In this document: positions 7,806-16,290 of the stretch, piece after piece | Layout of the letters: each line of letters opens with the position of its first letter | How positions within the stretch are numbered: the first letter of the stretch is position 1 | Translations under genes and position numbers: made by a program | Origin: a virus | IMG/VR virus record: IMGVR_UViG_3300049459_000094 | Span: 1 to 41,946 of that record | Strand: one strand, 5' to 3' | DNA length: 41,946 bases | The notes under the pieces: generated by a model | Told to the model about the DNA's origin: nothing | Databases searched by the model: none | What the model saw: only the letters and a program-made list of their open reading frames with translations

Positions 7806-7937
7806 TTAGTTGTTCCCCTTGAAGATGAAGGAAGAATTACTGAATTGGAACGTCTGCCCCTTGAAGGTGAAGGAAAACTGCTGCACCCCCCCTCCCGCAC
7901 CTAGGGTGAGGCTTAAACCTATGCCAATGCCGATCAT
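7806..7937 (-). CDS. 43-residue glycine-rich small protein with internal repeat
   Basis: The minus-strand ATG at 7937-7935 opens a 43-codon frame ending in TAA at 7808-7806. It overlaps the stop of the o-spanin gene (ATGA). A good ribosome site, AGGAG, lies about 9 bases upstream. The N-terminus is hydrophobic and Gly-rich (MIGIGIGLSLTLGAGGG). The C-terminal half contains FTFKG and FIFKG, 14 residues apart and encoded by a 19-bp direct repeat with one mismatch (7815-7833 and 7857-7875). It sits between lysis and tail-spike genes. Function is unknown; a small virion or membrane-active peptide is possible. Confidence 0.65.
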   Translation of the reverse strand: MIGIGIGLSLTLGAGGGVQQFSFTFKGQTFQFSNSSFIFKGNN

Positions 7938-8218
7938 GTGCGGTCTCCTATTGACTTACGAAACTTCAAATATCCCGCGACCGATCGCTGACATGTGCCG
8001 TATCCGGCCCATAGAGCGAGGAGGTATGCGGCCTGTTGCTTGTCCTGCACGGTGTCAGGGTTTGGAGCTGGCGGGCGCGGAGGGCACACCAGTTGATGCT
8101 CCGGATCGTCTTGACTCCGGTACTCGATCGATGGCTTTGGCGCCGGAATGGTTTTCACTGTTCCACACGCCCCTAAGAACGCGCTGCATAGGATCGCTAT
8201 CGCGGCACTTCGTACCAT
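7934..8218 (-). CDS. Rz1: o-spanin lipoprotein (Rz1-like)
   Basis: The 94-residue protein starts at the ATG at 8218. It has a signal peptide ending in the lipobox FLGAC, followed by a Pro-rich mature region (IPAPKPS, CPPRPPAPNPD), the standard features of a Rz1-type outer-membrane subunit. Its first half is nested in another frame inside the C-terminal part of the i-spanin gene, while its 3' half extends beyond it. With the i-spanin it fuses inner and outer membranes in the last lysis step. An alternative ATG at 8227 adds only three residues. Confidence 0.87.
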   Translation of the reverse strand: MVRSAAIAILCSAFLGACGTVKTIPAPKPSIEYRSQDDPEHQLVCPPRPPAPNPDTVQDKQQAAYLLALWAGYGTCQRSVAGYLKFRKSIGDRT

Positions 8219-8510
8219 CGGCGGCATATTCGATATCCTTTTGGATCTGGGCGCTTTCGACGGCGGCTGACTGCTCGACTTCGGCCTGTTCACGCTGGGC
8301 AACGATGAGCCGGTTCTTTTCGGACATCATGCGTTCATGGTTCGTGACGGAGGTTTTGAGATCGGCTTGGGTCAGGGATAGCTCTTGCGCGATCGCGGCT
8401 TTCTCTGCCTTCAGCTGGCCGTTGTTTGCCGAGAGGATTTTGACGGTGACGCCAAGGCCGATGATGATGATGCCGAGGGCGATCAGGGCGTAGTTGGTGA
8501 GGGTGTTCAT
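8055..8510 (-). CDS. Rz: i-spanin (Rz-like)
   Basis: The 151-residue protein has one N-terminal transmembrane segment (LTNYALIALGIIIIGLGVTVKIL). A charged, coiled-coil periplasmic domain follows (AEKAAIAQELSLTQADLK onward). This is the architecture of Rz-type inner-membrane spanins. I use the ATG at 8510; a TTG immediately upstream is less likely. The start overlaps the endolysin stop (TGATG), so translation is coupled. The overlapping o-spanin in another frame confirms the assignment. Confidence 0.85.
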   Translation of the reverse strand: MNTLTNYALIALGIIIIGLGVTVKILSANNGQLKAEKAAIAQELSLTQADLKTSVTNHERMMSEKNRLIVAQREQAEVEQSAAVESAQIQKDIEYAADGTKCRDSDPMQRVLRGVWNSENHSGAKAIDRVPESRRSGASTGVPSAPASSKP

Positions 8511-8974
8511 CAAATGCCCTCAAGGCAGAATTGGCGCTCTTTCTGCCGGCGGCGTGTCAGACCGGGGAAGACAACCCCAGCAGCCCGGTTCCATTTAAGA
8601 AGCGCCTCGCAGCCTTCCGCCGTCTTGCCCTGGTTGATCAGCTTGACCGCGCTGGAACCGCAGGCAGCCTTGATGCCGACGTTATAACTAAAGGAAACCA
8701 GCGCGACGAAGCGAGAATCGGGAAGCGGAACCGTCACGCATTGTTCGATACCGGCCGCATAGCTCTGGAGCTCCAATGCGAGCATGGCCTTGCACTGCTC
8801 GACCGTCTTGCGGTCTCCGGGCTTCACCCCGTTGGTACTGCCGTAGCAGATCGTCCACGGCTGGCCCTGCGTTGCCGGGTCTGGATAGGCATTCTGGCGC
8901 AGCCCCTCGAACGTACTGACGAGAGCGATTGCAGCAGCAGCGACGGCGCTACCCTTCTTGAGGCGGCTTGCCAT
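8510..8974 (-). CDS. GH24 endolysin with SAR anchor
   Basis: The 154-residue protein is a T4/P21-type lysozyme that cuts peptidoglycan. Catalytic residues fit Glu23 (TFEGLR), Asp32 (AYPDP) and Thr41 (PWTICYGST). The N-terminus, with basic residues followed by the weakly hydrophobic GSAVAAAAIALVSTF, is a signal-arrest-release anchor, as in P21 Lyz. The enzyme is probably exported inactive, then released from the membrane. Downstream blocks VALVSFSYNVG and LLKWNRAAGVVFPGLTRRRQKER are standard for the family. It is preceded by the holin gene and followed by spanins. Confidence 0.9.
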   Translation of the reverse strand: MASRLKKGSAVAAAAIALVSTFEGLRQNAYPDPATQGQPWTICYGSTNGVKPGDRKTVEQCKAMLALELQSYAAGIEQCVTVPLPDSRFVALVSFSYNVGIKAACGSSAVKLINQGKTAEGCEALLKWNRAAGVVFPGLTRRRQKERQFCLEGI

Positions 8975-9203
8975 TCAAATCTCCTGAGACTTTGGTTTGA
9001 ACGAAGATGCGGGCGATGATCGCCGCGACGGTCAGGAGGCCGGTGACTGCCGACATTCCGAGCTGGATATAGATGTTTCGGGATACCCACGTGGCGGCGA
9101 CGAAGGTGTAAATCGGCTCTGCGAGAATGAAGAGAAGCGCGAGGGCCATCAGTCGCACACTCCATGCGCGCTGCAGCACCGCGCGCCAGTTGGCGACGAT
9201 CAT
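8949..9203 (-). CDS. holin-like membrane protein
   Basis: The 84-residue protein has two hydrophobic segments, at about 17-37 (VRLMALALLFILAEPIYTFVA) and 46-70 (YIQLGMSAVTGLLTVAAIIARIF). It starts at the ATG at 9203, with GGAG upstream. A longer upstream reading frame is serine-rich and lies opposite a plus-strand gene, so it is not coding. It directly precedes the SAR endolysin and overlaps it by 26 bp. Position, size and topology make it the likely (pin)holin that times lysis. Confidence 0.75.
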   Translation of the reverse strand: MIVANWRAVLQRAWSVRLMALALLFILAEPIYTFVAATWVSRNIYIQLGMSAVTGLLTVAAIIARIFVQTKVSGDLNGKPPQEG

Positions 9204-9258
9204 GTGTTTCTCCGAGCGGTTATTTTGGATTTGCGTTTGAGAGGAAGGCGAATTATCA

Positions 9259-9438
9259 ATGCCGTCCATGGAAACAGAACAGAGCCAACCCCAAGAGAAG
9301 TCGGTCGAGCAAGTATTCAACGAGTTGGGCGAATTGCTCGATAAGTCGAAAGAAGCAGAGACGGTCGAAGAACTTCGCGTGATCCTCGCGGGCGCCATAA
9401 CCGCGCAGATGGATCGTCTTCGGTATCTGCTCGACTAG
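9259..9438 (+). CDS. small acidic protein encoded against the late operon
   Basis: The plus-strand ATG at 9259 opens a 59-codon frame ending in TAG at 9436-9438. The product is acidic and helical (KSVEQVFNELGELLDKSKEAE, then VEELRVILAGAITAQMDRLR). The opposite strand here gives a Ser-rich, implausible translation, which supports this strand as coding. AGGAAG precedes the start at about 10 bases. It overlaps the convergent tail gene by 4 bp. It lies between minus-strand holin and tail-fibre genes, which is typical of a moron, a gene that can be expressed independently. Function is unknown. Confidence 0.65.
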   Translation: MPSMETEQSQPQEKSVEQVFNELGELLDKSKEAETVEELRVILAGAITAQMDRLRYLLD

Positions 9439-9914
9439 AGAGTGGCTGCCGCTGCCCACATGGCATCAATTTGCGCGTCTGAGAGCTTGAGAGCAGCACC
9501 GACAGAAGCAATCAACGGATGCAGGCGCCGGAAGTTGCTGGCATAGTCCCATTCGACAAGCGCCATTTCCTTGGCTGCCCCAGCAGGCATGGCGTTGAGC
9601 GCCGCATCAACCTGAGACGGCATGATGCCGTTTCCTATGAGGCCAAGGCGAAGCTGCCGCGCCGTCAGGTTTGGCATCGAGACGCGCAACTCTTCGGTTG
9701 TCGGCGGAACATAGGGCTGCCGTGGGAAGCCGGGATTGTCTTCAAGCCACTGTTGAAGCTCTGGATTCAGCCCGAACGGATCACCGGGGCGCGTGCAATA
9801 ATCGATGACATCACGCAAGCCATATATATCGGTGCGATCGATCCGCATAATCAGGCAATCGGCCTCTTGGGTCAGTGTGATTGAAATAACCTCGTGCAGC
9901 ACTGGTTCAGCCAT
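9435..9914 (-). CDS. tail-fibre-associated protein
   Basis: The 159-residue protein directly follows the tail-fibre gene, sharing one base with it. Its C-terminal part (TARQLRLGLIGNGIMPSQVD ... EWDYASNFRRLHPLIASVG ... DAQIDAMWAAAATL) is a pattern often found in genes downstream of proteobacterial phage tail fibres. Some of those are fibre assembly factors and others C-terminal parts of fibre proteins. The N-terminal part contains many charged residues. A role in fibre assembly is an inference from position. Confidence 0.65.
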   Translation of the reverse strand: MAEPVLHEVISITLTQEADCLIMRIDRTDIYGLRDVIDYCTRPGDPFGLNPELQQWLEDNPGFPRQPYVPPTTEELRVSMPNLTARQLRLGLIGNGIMPSQVDAALNAMPAGAAKEMALVEWDYASNFRRLHPLIASVGAALKLSDAQIDAMWAAAATL

Positions 9915-10912
9915 TATGAAGTCCTTTCCATCGAAACTGCGGATGCGTTGTCGTATCCCCTTGACCGATAATTGCCGGTCAACTGTGCTCCCGATACCGA
10001 CCCCGTATATTGCGTAGAATTGCCGGCGTTCAGATATACGGCGGCGCTGGCGTTTCTGTTGGGGATGATGTTGTTGACCATGATTGTATGGCCGATCGGG
10101 AAAATGGTGTCGTTGGCTCCGGTCCCGGTATAGACGGTCGCTTTCGTAGCGTTAAGGGAGTTCAGGGCAACGTCGAGAGTGGCGCCGTAGGCCGACAGCA
10201 TGCCGGCGGTAAAATTGATATTACCGTCACTCTGGTAGAGCGAACCCGATGCCGTGCCGCCGATATATAGGCCATCGCCATTGACAACGACGCGGATGGC
10301 GCCACCGAACTGGTAATATGTATTGTCCCATTGGACGTACCGGGTCGTTCCCCCGCCGAAGAAATATGCTCCGCTTCCGTCGCCTCGATCGGCATTGAAG
10401 TCTTGTCCGTAGATTGCCCCGAGTGAATCCCTGGCGACGAGAGTATTGGCTGTTTTCGCCGTGGAGGGCTTCGTTGTCGTGAAGAACGCCGTACCGGTGC
10501 AAACTATAACAACCGACGTTCCATTCGGAACTACAAACGTTGCCGCACCGTTGATGGTTTCCGCGCCATTTGGGTCAATCGTGACAACGCCACCAGATGC
10601 AAAGACTTCAGCATGCCAGCTCAAACCAAGCGTTGCGGCTGCGGTCAGGGAAAGCGTTGCAGCGGCAGAAAAGCGGATGATCCCATTGGCGTCGGCGGCT
10701 ACAGCCGTATAAGCGCCGGCCTTCGTGGCATAGACGGCAGCGGCCTCTTTGCCGCCGATCGCAGACGTGTAGAACGTCTTAATCTGCGCCATCATTTCGC
10801 GCATGCCGTTATTGACGTTCGCCGTTGGGCAATTTTCCGCGATATTCACACCGCCAACATCCGTGTTGTTGTTGGCGGTCGTATCCCAATCGGAAACAGA
10901 ATTTTTCGTCAT
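9914..10912 (-). CDS. tail fibre protein
   Basis: The 332-residue protein begins with SDWDTTANNNTDVGGVNIAENCPTANVNNGMREMMAQ (written here across two motifs, SDWDTTANNNTDV and NVNNGMREMMAQIK), which is the common N-terminal attachment motif of podovirus and siphovirus fibres. The rest is low in charge and rich in Ala, Thr, Gly and Asn, with short repeated beta motifs (GAYTAVAADANGIIRF and NGDGLYIGGTASGSLYQ), as in trimeric beta-fibres. It should bind host surface structures. It lies between the muralytic protein and the fibre-associated gene. Confidence 0.8.
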   Translation of the reverse strand: MTKNSVSDWDTTANNNTDVGGVNIAENCPTANVNNGMREMMAQIKTFYTSAIGGKEAAAVYATKAGAYTAVAADANGIIRFSAAATLSLTAAATLGLSWHAEVFASGGVVTIDPNGAETINGAATFVVPNGTSVVIVCTGTAFFTTTKPSTAKTANTLVARDSLGAIYGQDFNADRGDGSGAYFFGGGTTRYVQWDNTYYQFGGAIRVVVNGDGLYIGGTASGSLYQSDGNINFTAGMLSAYGATLDVALNSLNATKATVYTGTGANDTIFPIGHTIMVNNIIPNRNASAAVYLNAGNSTQYTGSVSGAQLTGNYRSRGYDNASAVSMERTS

Positions 10913-10921
10913 TTTCGTTCC

Positions 10922-12190
10922 TTAATAGAGGCCTTTGCCACCACTCGCCATCGCTCTCGAAAACTGCCCGGAGCTATTCGAGACGCTGCGCCCGTAATCC
11001 GTCAGCGAACCGTCGCCCTTCGATTGGCTCTTCGGCGCTTCCGGGAACTTGCCGCCCAAGATGCCGCCGGTTTTGGTGATCTGCGGAGCGATGAGACCGC
11101 CAAGAATACCGCCGACAGGGCCGAGAACCGCGCCGCCGAGCAGAGCCCCGAGAATGCCGGAGCCGAGCGCCTTTGCCTTCTGGCCTGCCATCGAGGCTTT
11201 CGGATTGAACGGCTGCTGATCGAGGTAGGCTTTCTGTGCCTGGACAGCCGCATATTCCGGGTCAGATAGAAGCCCGCTTGGCGAGGCCGGATAGCCGGTT
11301 GCCGCTGCGATGGCCTGAGGCGCATGCACGGCTGGCGCTGTTGCTGCCGTTACCTGCGGATCAACATATGCGGTTGCTGCGCTCGGAGGGGCTGCCATGG
11401 CCGCGTAGGCCGGATTGTCGAGGGATGGCAGGATGCCTGCGTTCAACTGCTGATCGAGAAGCCCGCGACGAAGACTGTTCATGTTCTGCGCCGTCTGCTG
11501 CGCCGGGGCGAAACGGGTCTGGTCGAACGGGGTTGCGAACCTGTCGTATTTCAGTTCTGGGACTGTCTGCATGTTGGGTTGAGGGCCAAATCGCCCAGCA
11601 TCGAAAGGCATTGAGGCATCCTTTAATGGAGCGCGCTGGACAGATTGAACAGGAGCCGTCTGGGTTTTCGGCGTGGAATAGTTGCCGCTGAGAATGCCCT
11701 GAATATCGGGGGCGGAGGTTGGCGTCGGCACGTTCGGGATGTCAGCTTGGGGCGTGTAGCTGTTGAATTTCCGGTCGATCGATCGCAGCTTCTTGCCATA
11801 GCCGCTGTCCGACGCATATCCGCCCGGTTTGCCGTACCCAAGGCCCTCTACGGCAGAGTTGAAATCATCGGCCGCATATGCCTGAGGCCAATTGCGATTG
11901 ATGCTAGACGCCCAATCCTGCAGAGACGCGGAGGGATCTGAATAGGAGCGGAAACGAGCCTTTTGGTTGACGCGCTGGCCGTTCTCTTCTTCCCACGTGT
12001 TCGCCGTGACAGATGGGCCGTTCCATTTGCTGCCAGCCTTGATGCCGAAATAGTTGTTGCCGACCGACTTCTTGCCGTAATCCGTCTCAAGAGCAGCTTG
12101 CGATGCAGCCAACCGAGCCTGCGCATCAGACATGCCAATCGATCGAGCCGACTGGTAGACGTTGCCCATGAACTGCTGTTTGGTTTCCAT
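10922..12190 (-). CDS. virion peptidoglycan hydrolase (GH73/FlgJ-like N-terminus)
   Basis: The protein has 422 residues. Residues about 1-145 match the glucosaminidase (GH73 / FlgJ) fold. AARLAASQAALETDYGKK contains the catalytic Glu in ALETDYG, and NNYFGIKAG, ARFRSYSD and SLQDWASSI are the other standard blocks. The long remainder is low-complexity (Pro, Ala, Gln), then Gly-rich and hydrophobic near the end (GSGILGALLGGAVLGPVGG). This suits a virion protein ejected across membranes. It probably opens the cell wall during DNA entry. It is found with ejection proteins immediately upstream in the operon. Confidence 0.82.
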   Translation of the reverse strand: METKQQFMGNVYQSARSIGMSDAQARLAASQAALETDYGKKSVGNNYFGIKAGSKWNGPSVTANTWEEENGQRVNQKARFRSYSDPSASLQDWASSINRNWPQAYAADDFNSAVEGLGYGKPGGYASDSGYGKKLRSIDRKFNSYTPQADIPNVPTPTSAPDIQGILSGNYSTPKTQTAPVQSVQRAPLKDASMPFDAGRFGPQPNMQTVPELKYDRFATPFDQTRFAPAQQTAQNMNSLRRGLLDQQLNAGILPSLDNPAYAAMAAPPSAATAYVDPQVTAATAPAVHAPQAIAAATGYPASPSGLLSDPEYAAVQAQKAYLDQQPFNPKASMAGQKAKALGSGILGALLGGAVLGPVGGILGGLIAPQITKTGGILGGKFPEAPKSQSKGDGSLTDYGRSVSNSSGQFSRAMASGGKGLY

Positions 12191-12250
12191 CGCACGCCTC
12201 TGTTGTAAGTCGGATGTGGCTGGCTTATATTCGGCGGCAATTCCAACAAG

Positions 12251-12403
12251 GTGACCGACCGCGTGAGCGAAAACTCAAAGCCCGATGTACTTTCGATCGT
12301 CAGCTATTTACTGGCGCTCGCCATTCTCCTGCCCTTCGCATGGTGGCTGAAGGCAAATGAGCTTTTCGGGCTTGGGGCTTGGATCGTCAGCCTATTTCAC
12401 TGA
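12251..12403 (+). CDS. small membrane protein encoded against the late operon
   Basis: In the gap between two minus-strand genes, a plus-strand frame runs from GTG at 12251 (or 12263) to TGA at 12401-12403, giving 46-50 residues. It has one clear membrane helix (LSIVSYLLALAILLPFAWWL) and a hydrophobic C-terminal stretch (LFGLGAWIVSLF). AAGG lies suitably placed before the GTG at 12263. It overlaps the convergent gene by 7 bp. No counterpart is recognised. A moron such as an exclusion or holin-like peptide is possible. The lack of an ATG lowers confidence. Confidence 0.45.
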   Translation: MTDRVSENSKPDVLSIVSYLLALAILLPFAWWLKANELFGLGAWIVSLFH

Positions 12404-14553
12404 CCACGCGGGCGTTGGACGGTAATTTCCATCGGAATCCGAGGAACGGCAGGGACGTTGACGGGAACGTTGGTGTTGATCTCGTTCAGCCCCGGCCCGA
12501 CGCTTCTTGAAGGAGCGGCAAGCGTATTGCTGAGATTTTCCAACGCCGTCATATAAGCCGGGTTCTTGCTTGCTGCTTCGACTGCCAGCTTGAGAGATGC
12601 CGGGTTATCGCTGGTCAGCAATTTCGCCATGCTCTGCATAACCTGCGTGTCGGCCTTGGCTCCGGCATATTTCATCGCTTTTGGAACAAGGGCGCCGACT
12701 GCAGCACCTTTCCAATCTCCCGTAAGACCATAACCAGCGCCGCCGCCGACACCCGCGCCAATACCCATTTCAAGGAGCTGGCGGGCTGTCGTGGAATTGC
12801 CCATGGCGCCACGAAGGCGATCGGCAAGATCCTCGACACGAACATATGCCTCGATCTGCTTTGCCTTGAGCGGTCCAAGCGCCATTTCTATGGATTCCCG
12901 CGATGCCTGGTTCTTGAACACGGAATTGATGACGTTCATGCGGTCGCCGGTCGATTTGATCTTATCGACAAGTTCGGAGGCATACCCAACCGCGAAAGCT
13001 TCCTTTTCGGCAGGCTTGAAAGCTGCAATGGCCTTCTTCGCCTCTGGAATGGAGCGAGGCGTGTTCATGAACTTGCGGCCGGCCTCCAGCGCATCTTCAG
13101 CGCCGAAGAAGCCAGCGGCCCCCTGTCGAGCGCTTTTGAAGGCTGGAACGGTCGTATCGAGATCGCCAAGGAGCGTATCGCGCAATGCCTTGATTTCCGA
13201 ACCGGTCTGCTTGTCGCCTGCACGATATGCCTTGTCTGCTTCGGAGCGAAGGTTGCGCTGCACCTGGTCCCAGAATTTCAGGTTCGGAGATACGATCGAT
13301 CCATCTGCGGCCTGCTTCAGGACATAGGCGCCCTGACTGTTGCGGGTGAACGGGTTGCCGATCTCCTTGAAGCCTTCGACTGCCCCACGGTCGGCGCTCC
13401 TGCGTGGAACGAGATCCACGGCACGGCGAAATGTCGGAGACTGCATCAACTGCTGGATACGAGGCGAGAATATCGATTGTGCTTGAGGTGAATTCTCTGC
13501 CGCCAGATATGCCGGCCGGTTCGTTGCCCGCGCAGTATTGAGCAAATTTTCCTGATGTGCCAAGTCATCGACGGCCCCGCGCGTCACTTTGTTGATAAAG
13601 CCAACCGCACGCTGGCTTTGAGCCCCGAAACGGTCGCTAGCGGTCTTCTCGATGATCTGGCGAGCTTCCGGCGACTGATTGGCGACCGAACGGGAAAGTG
13701 CGCGAGTGACTTCGCCGCCCCTGTCTGCATTGACCAGAGGAACGTTGCCAGCGCGTGCCGCTGCCTCGTCCGTCGCATTCATCACGCTTGAGGGGTTTGC
13801 CGATGCATCGCGGCTAACAGCCGTGCCAACGCGGCGCGCGGCTTCCGCATCAGGATTGGTCAGCGCGCGAATGGTCGGATACACCTTGTCACCGATCGCG
13901 CTCAACCCGGCCTTGATGCCAGCGCCAACGATCGGAACCGCGCCGCCAATGCCGCCGCCGATTAGCGTGCTGTTGACCACGTCCTTTGCATCGCCGCCGC
14001 GTGCTGCCGTATCAGCGCCCGAGATAGCCGCGCCAGAGGCAAGAGAAGCCCCGGCCCGCGTCATCAGATTGCGGCCGGTTATGCCGAGAGCCCTTGCTCC
14101 AAGCGACGTGGCGCCGAGCGGGATCATGGAGCCGACATTGCCGGCGATCTGCGCGCCCATATTGATGTTCGGATGCTGGCGTTCGGCCTCGTTGGTCAGA
14201 TTTTGCGCCTGCTGCAGATTGGTGTCGTAGCTCTCACCGTCCATCAGCGAGGACAGCCCGGCAGCGCCTTTCTGCAGTCCGCCGACAATATAGGGACCAG
14301 CAATAGGAATGCCCTGGAGGAGACCAGTCAGACCAGTGCCCACGGCTCCGTTCGCGCCTTCGGCATCAAGGGCAGCTTGGCCTTCCTCGAATGTCAGATG
14401 ACGCCCGGAAACGGCGGGTTTTGCGTCTGGTTCCGTCTGGACAGCCATATGCGAGGCGATCTCATCAACCGTTTTGTTCTGGTCTTCGGGCGAAAGCTGG
14501 AGGAAAGAATCATCCACCTTCACGCGCTTGCCCTGAATGTTGAGTGTCGGCAT
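12397..14553 (-). CDS. large internal virion / DNA ejection protein
   Basis: The protein has 718 residues. Gly/Ala-rich, weakly hydrophobic regions (GLTGLLQGIPIAGPYIVGGL, IGGGIGGAVPIVGAGIKAGL and MGIGAGVGGGAGYGL) alternate with long charged helices (EAARRVGTAVSRDAS). This pattern is typical of ejected inner proteins of podoviruses that form a channel for DNA. It is encoded in a run with two other low-complexity proteins and a muralytic protein, as in P22-like and T7-like ejection modules. No enzymatic domain is recognised. Confidence 0.65.
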   Translation of the reverse strand: MPTLNIQGKRVKVDDSFLQLSPEDQNKTVDEIASHMAVQTEPDAKPAVSGRHLTFEEGQAALDAEGANGAVGTGLTGLLQGIPIAGPYIVGGLQKGAAGLSSLMDGESYDTNLQQAQNLTNEAERQHPNINMGAQIAGNVGSMIPLGATSLGARALGITGRNLMTRAGASLASGAAISGADTAARGGDAKDVVNSTLIGGGIGGAVPIVGAGIKAGLSAIGDKVYPTIRALTNPDAEAARRVGTAVSRDASANPSSVMNATDEAAARAGNVPLVNADRGGEVTRALSRSVANQSPEARQIIEKTASDRFGAQSQRAVGFINKVTRGAVDDLAHQENLLNTARATNRPAYLAAENSPQAQSIFSPRIQQLMQSPTFRRAVDLVPRRSADRGAVEGFKEIGNPFTRNSQGAYVLKQAADGSIVSPNLKFWDQVQRNLRSEADKAYRAGDKQTGSEIKALRDTLLGDLDTTVPAFKSARQGAAGFFGAEDALEAGRKFMNTPRSIPEAKKAIAAFKPAEKEAFAVGYASELVDKIKSTGDRMNVINSVFKNQASRESIEMALGPLKAKQIEAYVRVEDLADRLRGAMGNSTTARQLLEMGIGAGVGGGAGYGLTGDWKGAAVGALVPKAMKYAGAKADTQVMQSMAKLLTSDNPASLKLAVEAASKNPAYMTALENLSNTLAAPSRSVGPGLNEINTNVPVNVPAVPRIPMEITVQRPRGQ

Positions 14554-15617
14554 TATGGTTCAATGCTCCACTGGACGCCGGAAGACGTTGCATTTCCTGC
14601 TGGCGCCGACTGTTGCGCCCCGCCCTGCTGGAGGCGAGATTGAGCGCGAGCCATGCCCTGACGGACGATCTTTTCGTAATCGTCCAAAGCGGCGTTGAAT
14701 TCTTCCTCTGAAGTCGAGGTGTTCATGCGGTTGGTGGCGGCTGTCGCTGCTTCACCTTCAGCGTTGGACAGGGAGCCGAGGCCGCGCATTTGCTGAATTG
14801 CCGTGAGGAATGCGCCAGACTTCGCTTGTGCAACCTTATTCGAGAAGTCGTATCCGCCCGTCCCAGGAATTGAATTGCCGATCGAGGAAAAGCCGGTGCC
14901 TCGTCCCTTGTACGGATCGTTGCGGAGGCTATCGATTGTGGAAATGGCGTTCTGCGCCGCCTGGATATCGCCAGGAGCTGCGACCTGCGCCGCCCCATTT
15001 GCCGCGCCGACCGCCTTTTGCGCTTCTGCACCAGCGATATTCTTCGGAATACGCCCTACCGGCTGGCGGGTAATCGGGTCGAGGATGATCCATTCTGTCC
15101 CAGCATCCAACTTGATAGGCTCTTTCGACAAGGTTAAGCCGGGGGGTAGTGCTGTCTGATGAGAATTTCCGCCTTTGCTCAACTGCACGAGGGCTGGATT
15201 CCCTTGCTCATCGACGGCATATTGCGGAACAAGTCCATATTCCTCATCGGAACCACCAGCGCCAGCCGGCGGCGAAATCCATTGGCCGTTCTGCGTGTCG
15301 TAGATGTTCTTGCCGACAGACATGAAATTATTCTTCGGCTTCGCGGCTTCCAATTTCTGCTGATAATAGAGCTTGTACGCATCGCCACCAGACAGCGCGC
15401 CACTTTCGACAGCCTGCGCCAGCTCCGGGTTGGTACGCCGAAGCAGTTCCAGCGTCTTGTTCTTCTGGCGTGCCGAGACAACGCCCTGCGCAAGCCCTGC
15501 GACCTGTTCCTGCGGCGTGCGGCCACCAAGGAGACCGGCGCCAGCCTGCAACAGCGTATCGGAGTTGTTGCCGAGAAAGCCGCCGACCTGATTTCCGAAT
15601 GTTGGAAAGAGCGCCAT
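14553..15617 (-). CDS. internal virion / ejection protein
   Basis: The 354-residue protein is rich in Gln, Ala and Gly, with predicted helices at both ends. The N-terminus (FGNQVGGFLGNNSDTLLQAGAG) resembles ejection proteins with short hydrophobic Gly stretches. The C-terminal half includes SIDSLRNDPYKGRGTGFSSIGN, then helical segments (NAEGEAATAATNRMNTS) reminiscent of phage proteins seen beside tail and ejection genes. The stop shares one base with the downstream ejection gene's start. Assignment is based mainly on context. Confidence 0.6.
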   Translation of the reverse strand: MALFPTFGNQVGGFLGNNSDTLLQAGAGLLGGRTPQEQVAGLAQGVVSARQKNKTLELLRRTNPELAQAVESGALSGGDAYKLYYQQKLEAAKPKNNFMSVGKNIYDTQNGQWISPPAGAGGSDEEYGLVPQYAVDEQGNPALVQLSKGGNSHQTALPPGLTLSKEPIKLDAGTEWIILDPITRQPVGRIPKNIAGAEAQKAVGAANGAAQVAAPGDIQAAQNAISTIDSLRNDPYKGRGTGFSSIGNSIPGTGGYDFSNKVAQAKSGAFLTAIQQMRGLGSLSNAEGEAATAATNRMNTSTSEEEFNAALDDYEKIVRQGMARAQSRLQQGGAQQSAPAGNATSSGVQWSIEP

Positions 15618-15729
15618 GTTTTACCTCTTGGTTGCTACCAACCTATTAGCGATGTAGAATCGCGAACGCGCCGAAGGCTTGCAGGCCGACGACGCGCTCT
15701 AACCAAACCGATCGTGAAAGGATCGTAGA

Positions 15730-16290
15730 ATGGCTGAACTGACGTTCGCAGAAATTTCCAAGCTACTCAAGTACGAGCCGGAGACCGGAAAACTGTTTTG
15801 GCTTCCGAGGACCGCAGATATGTTTTCGGCGCGTGATCCTAAACGGTCTGCCGAGTATAGCGCGCAACGCTGGAATTCCAGATTAGCCGGGAAGGAAGCC
15901 CTAAATTCTACAAGCACCAAAGGGTATCTATCGGGCAGTATTTTCAATAAGCCTTATAAGGCGCACCGCGTTGCATGGGTTCTGTCAACTGGCCTCTGGC
16001 CGAACGAGCAGATCGACCATATTAATGGTATTAAAACAGACAACAGGATTGGAAACCTCAGGCCCGTTTCAAACGCAGAGAATTGCAAAAACAAACGCAT
16101 TTTCAAATCCAATACAAGCGGCGTTTGTGGCGTGTCGTGGTTTAAGAGGGCACGGAAGTGGCATGCAAGAATTGAGGTAAACGGTAAGACCATAAATCTA
16201 GGCTATTACGATAACCTAGAGGATGCTGCGAGAGTGCGAAAGCAGGCAGAGCTTGAGAACGGATTCCACGAAAACCACGGAACGGCTTAG
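15730..16290 (+). CDS. HNH endonuclease with AP2 DNA-binding domain
   Basis: The protein has 186 residues. The HNH core has His79 (KAHRVAW), Asp96-His97 (EQIDHING), Asn105 and Asn109 (NRIGNLRPVS). The C-terminal AP2-like domain is at about 129-186 (SGVCGVSWFKRARKWHARI, then INLGYYDNLEDAARVRKQAE). This pairing is typical of free-standing homing endonucleases. It lies on the plus strand between two minus-strand structural genes and overlaps the convergent one by 4 bp. This points to independent insertion. A relative sits at 30099-30665. Confidence 0.9.
   Translation: MAELTFAEISKLLKYEPETGKLFWLPRTADMFSARDPKRSAEYSAQRWNSRLAGKEALNSTSTKGYLSGSIFNKPYKAHRVAWVLSTGLWPNEQIDHINGIKTDNRIGNLRPVSNAENCKNKRIFKSNTSGVCGVSWFKRARKWHARIEVNGKTINLGYYDNLEDAARVRKQAELENGFHENHGTA

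Noticed and set aside
9204-9398. Longer holin with 65 extra N-terminal residues
   Set aside because: The extension is Ser-rich and is the antisense of a plausible plus-strand gene; the ATG at 9203 has a ribosome site.
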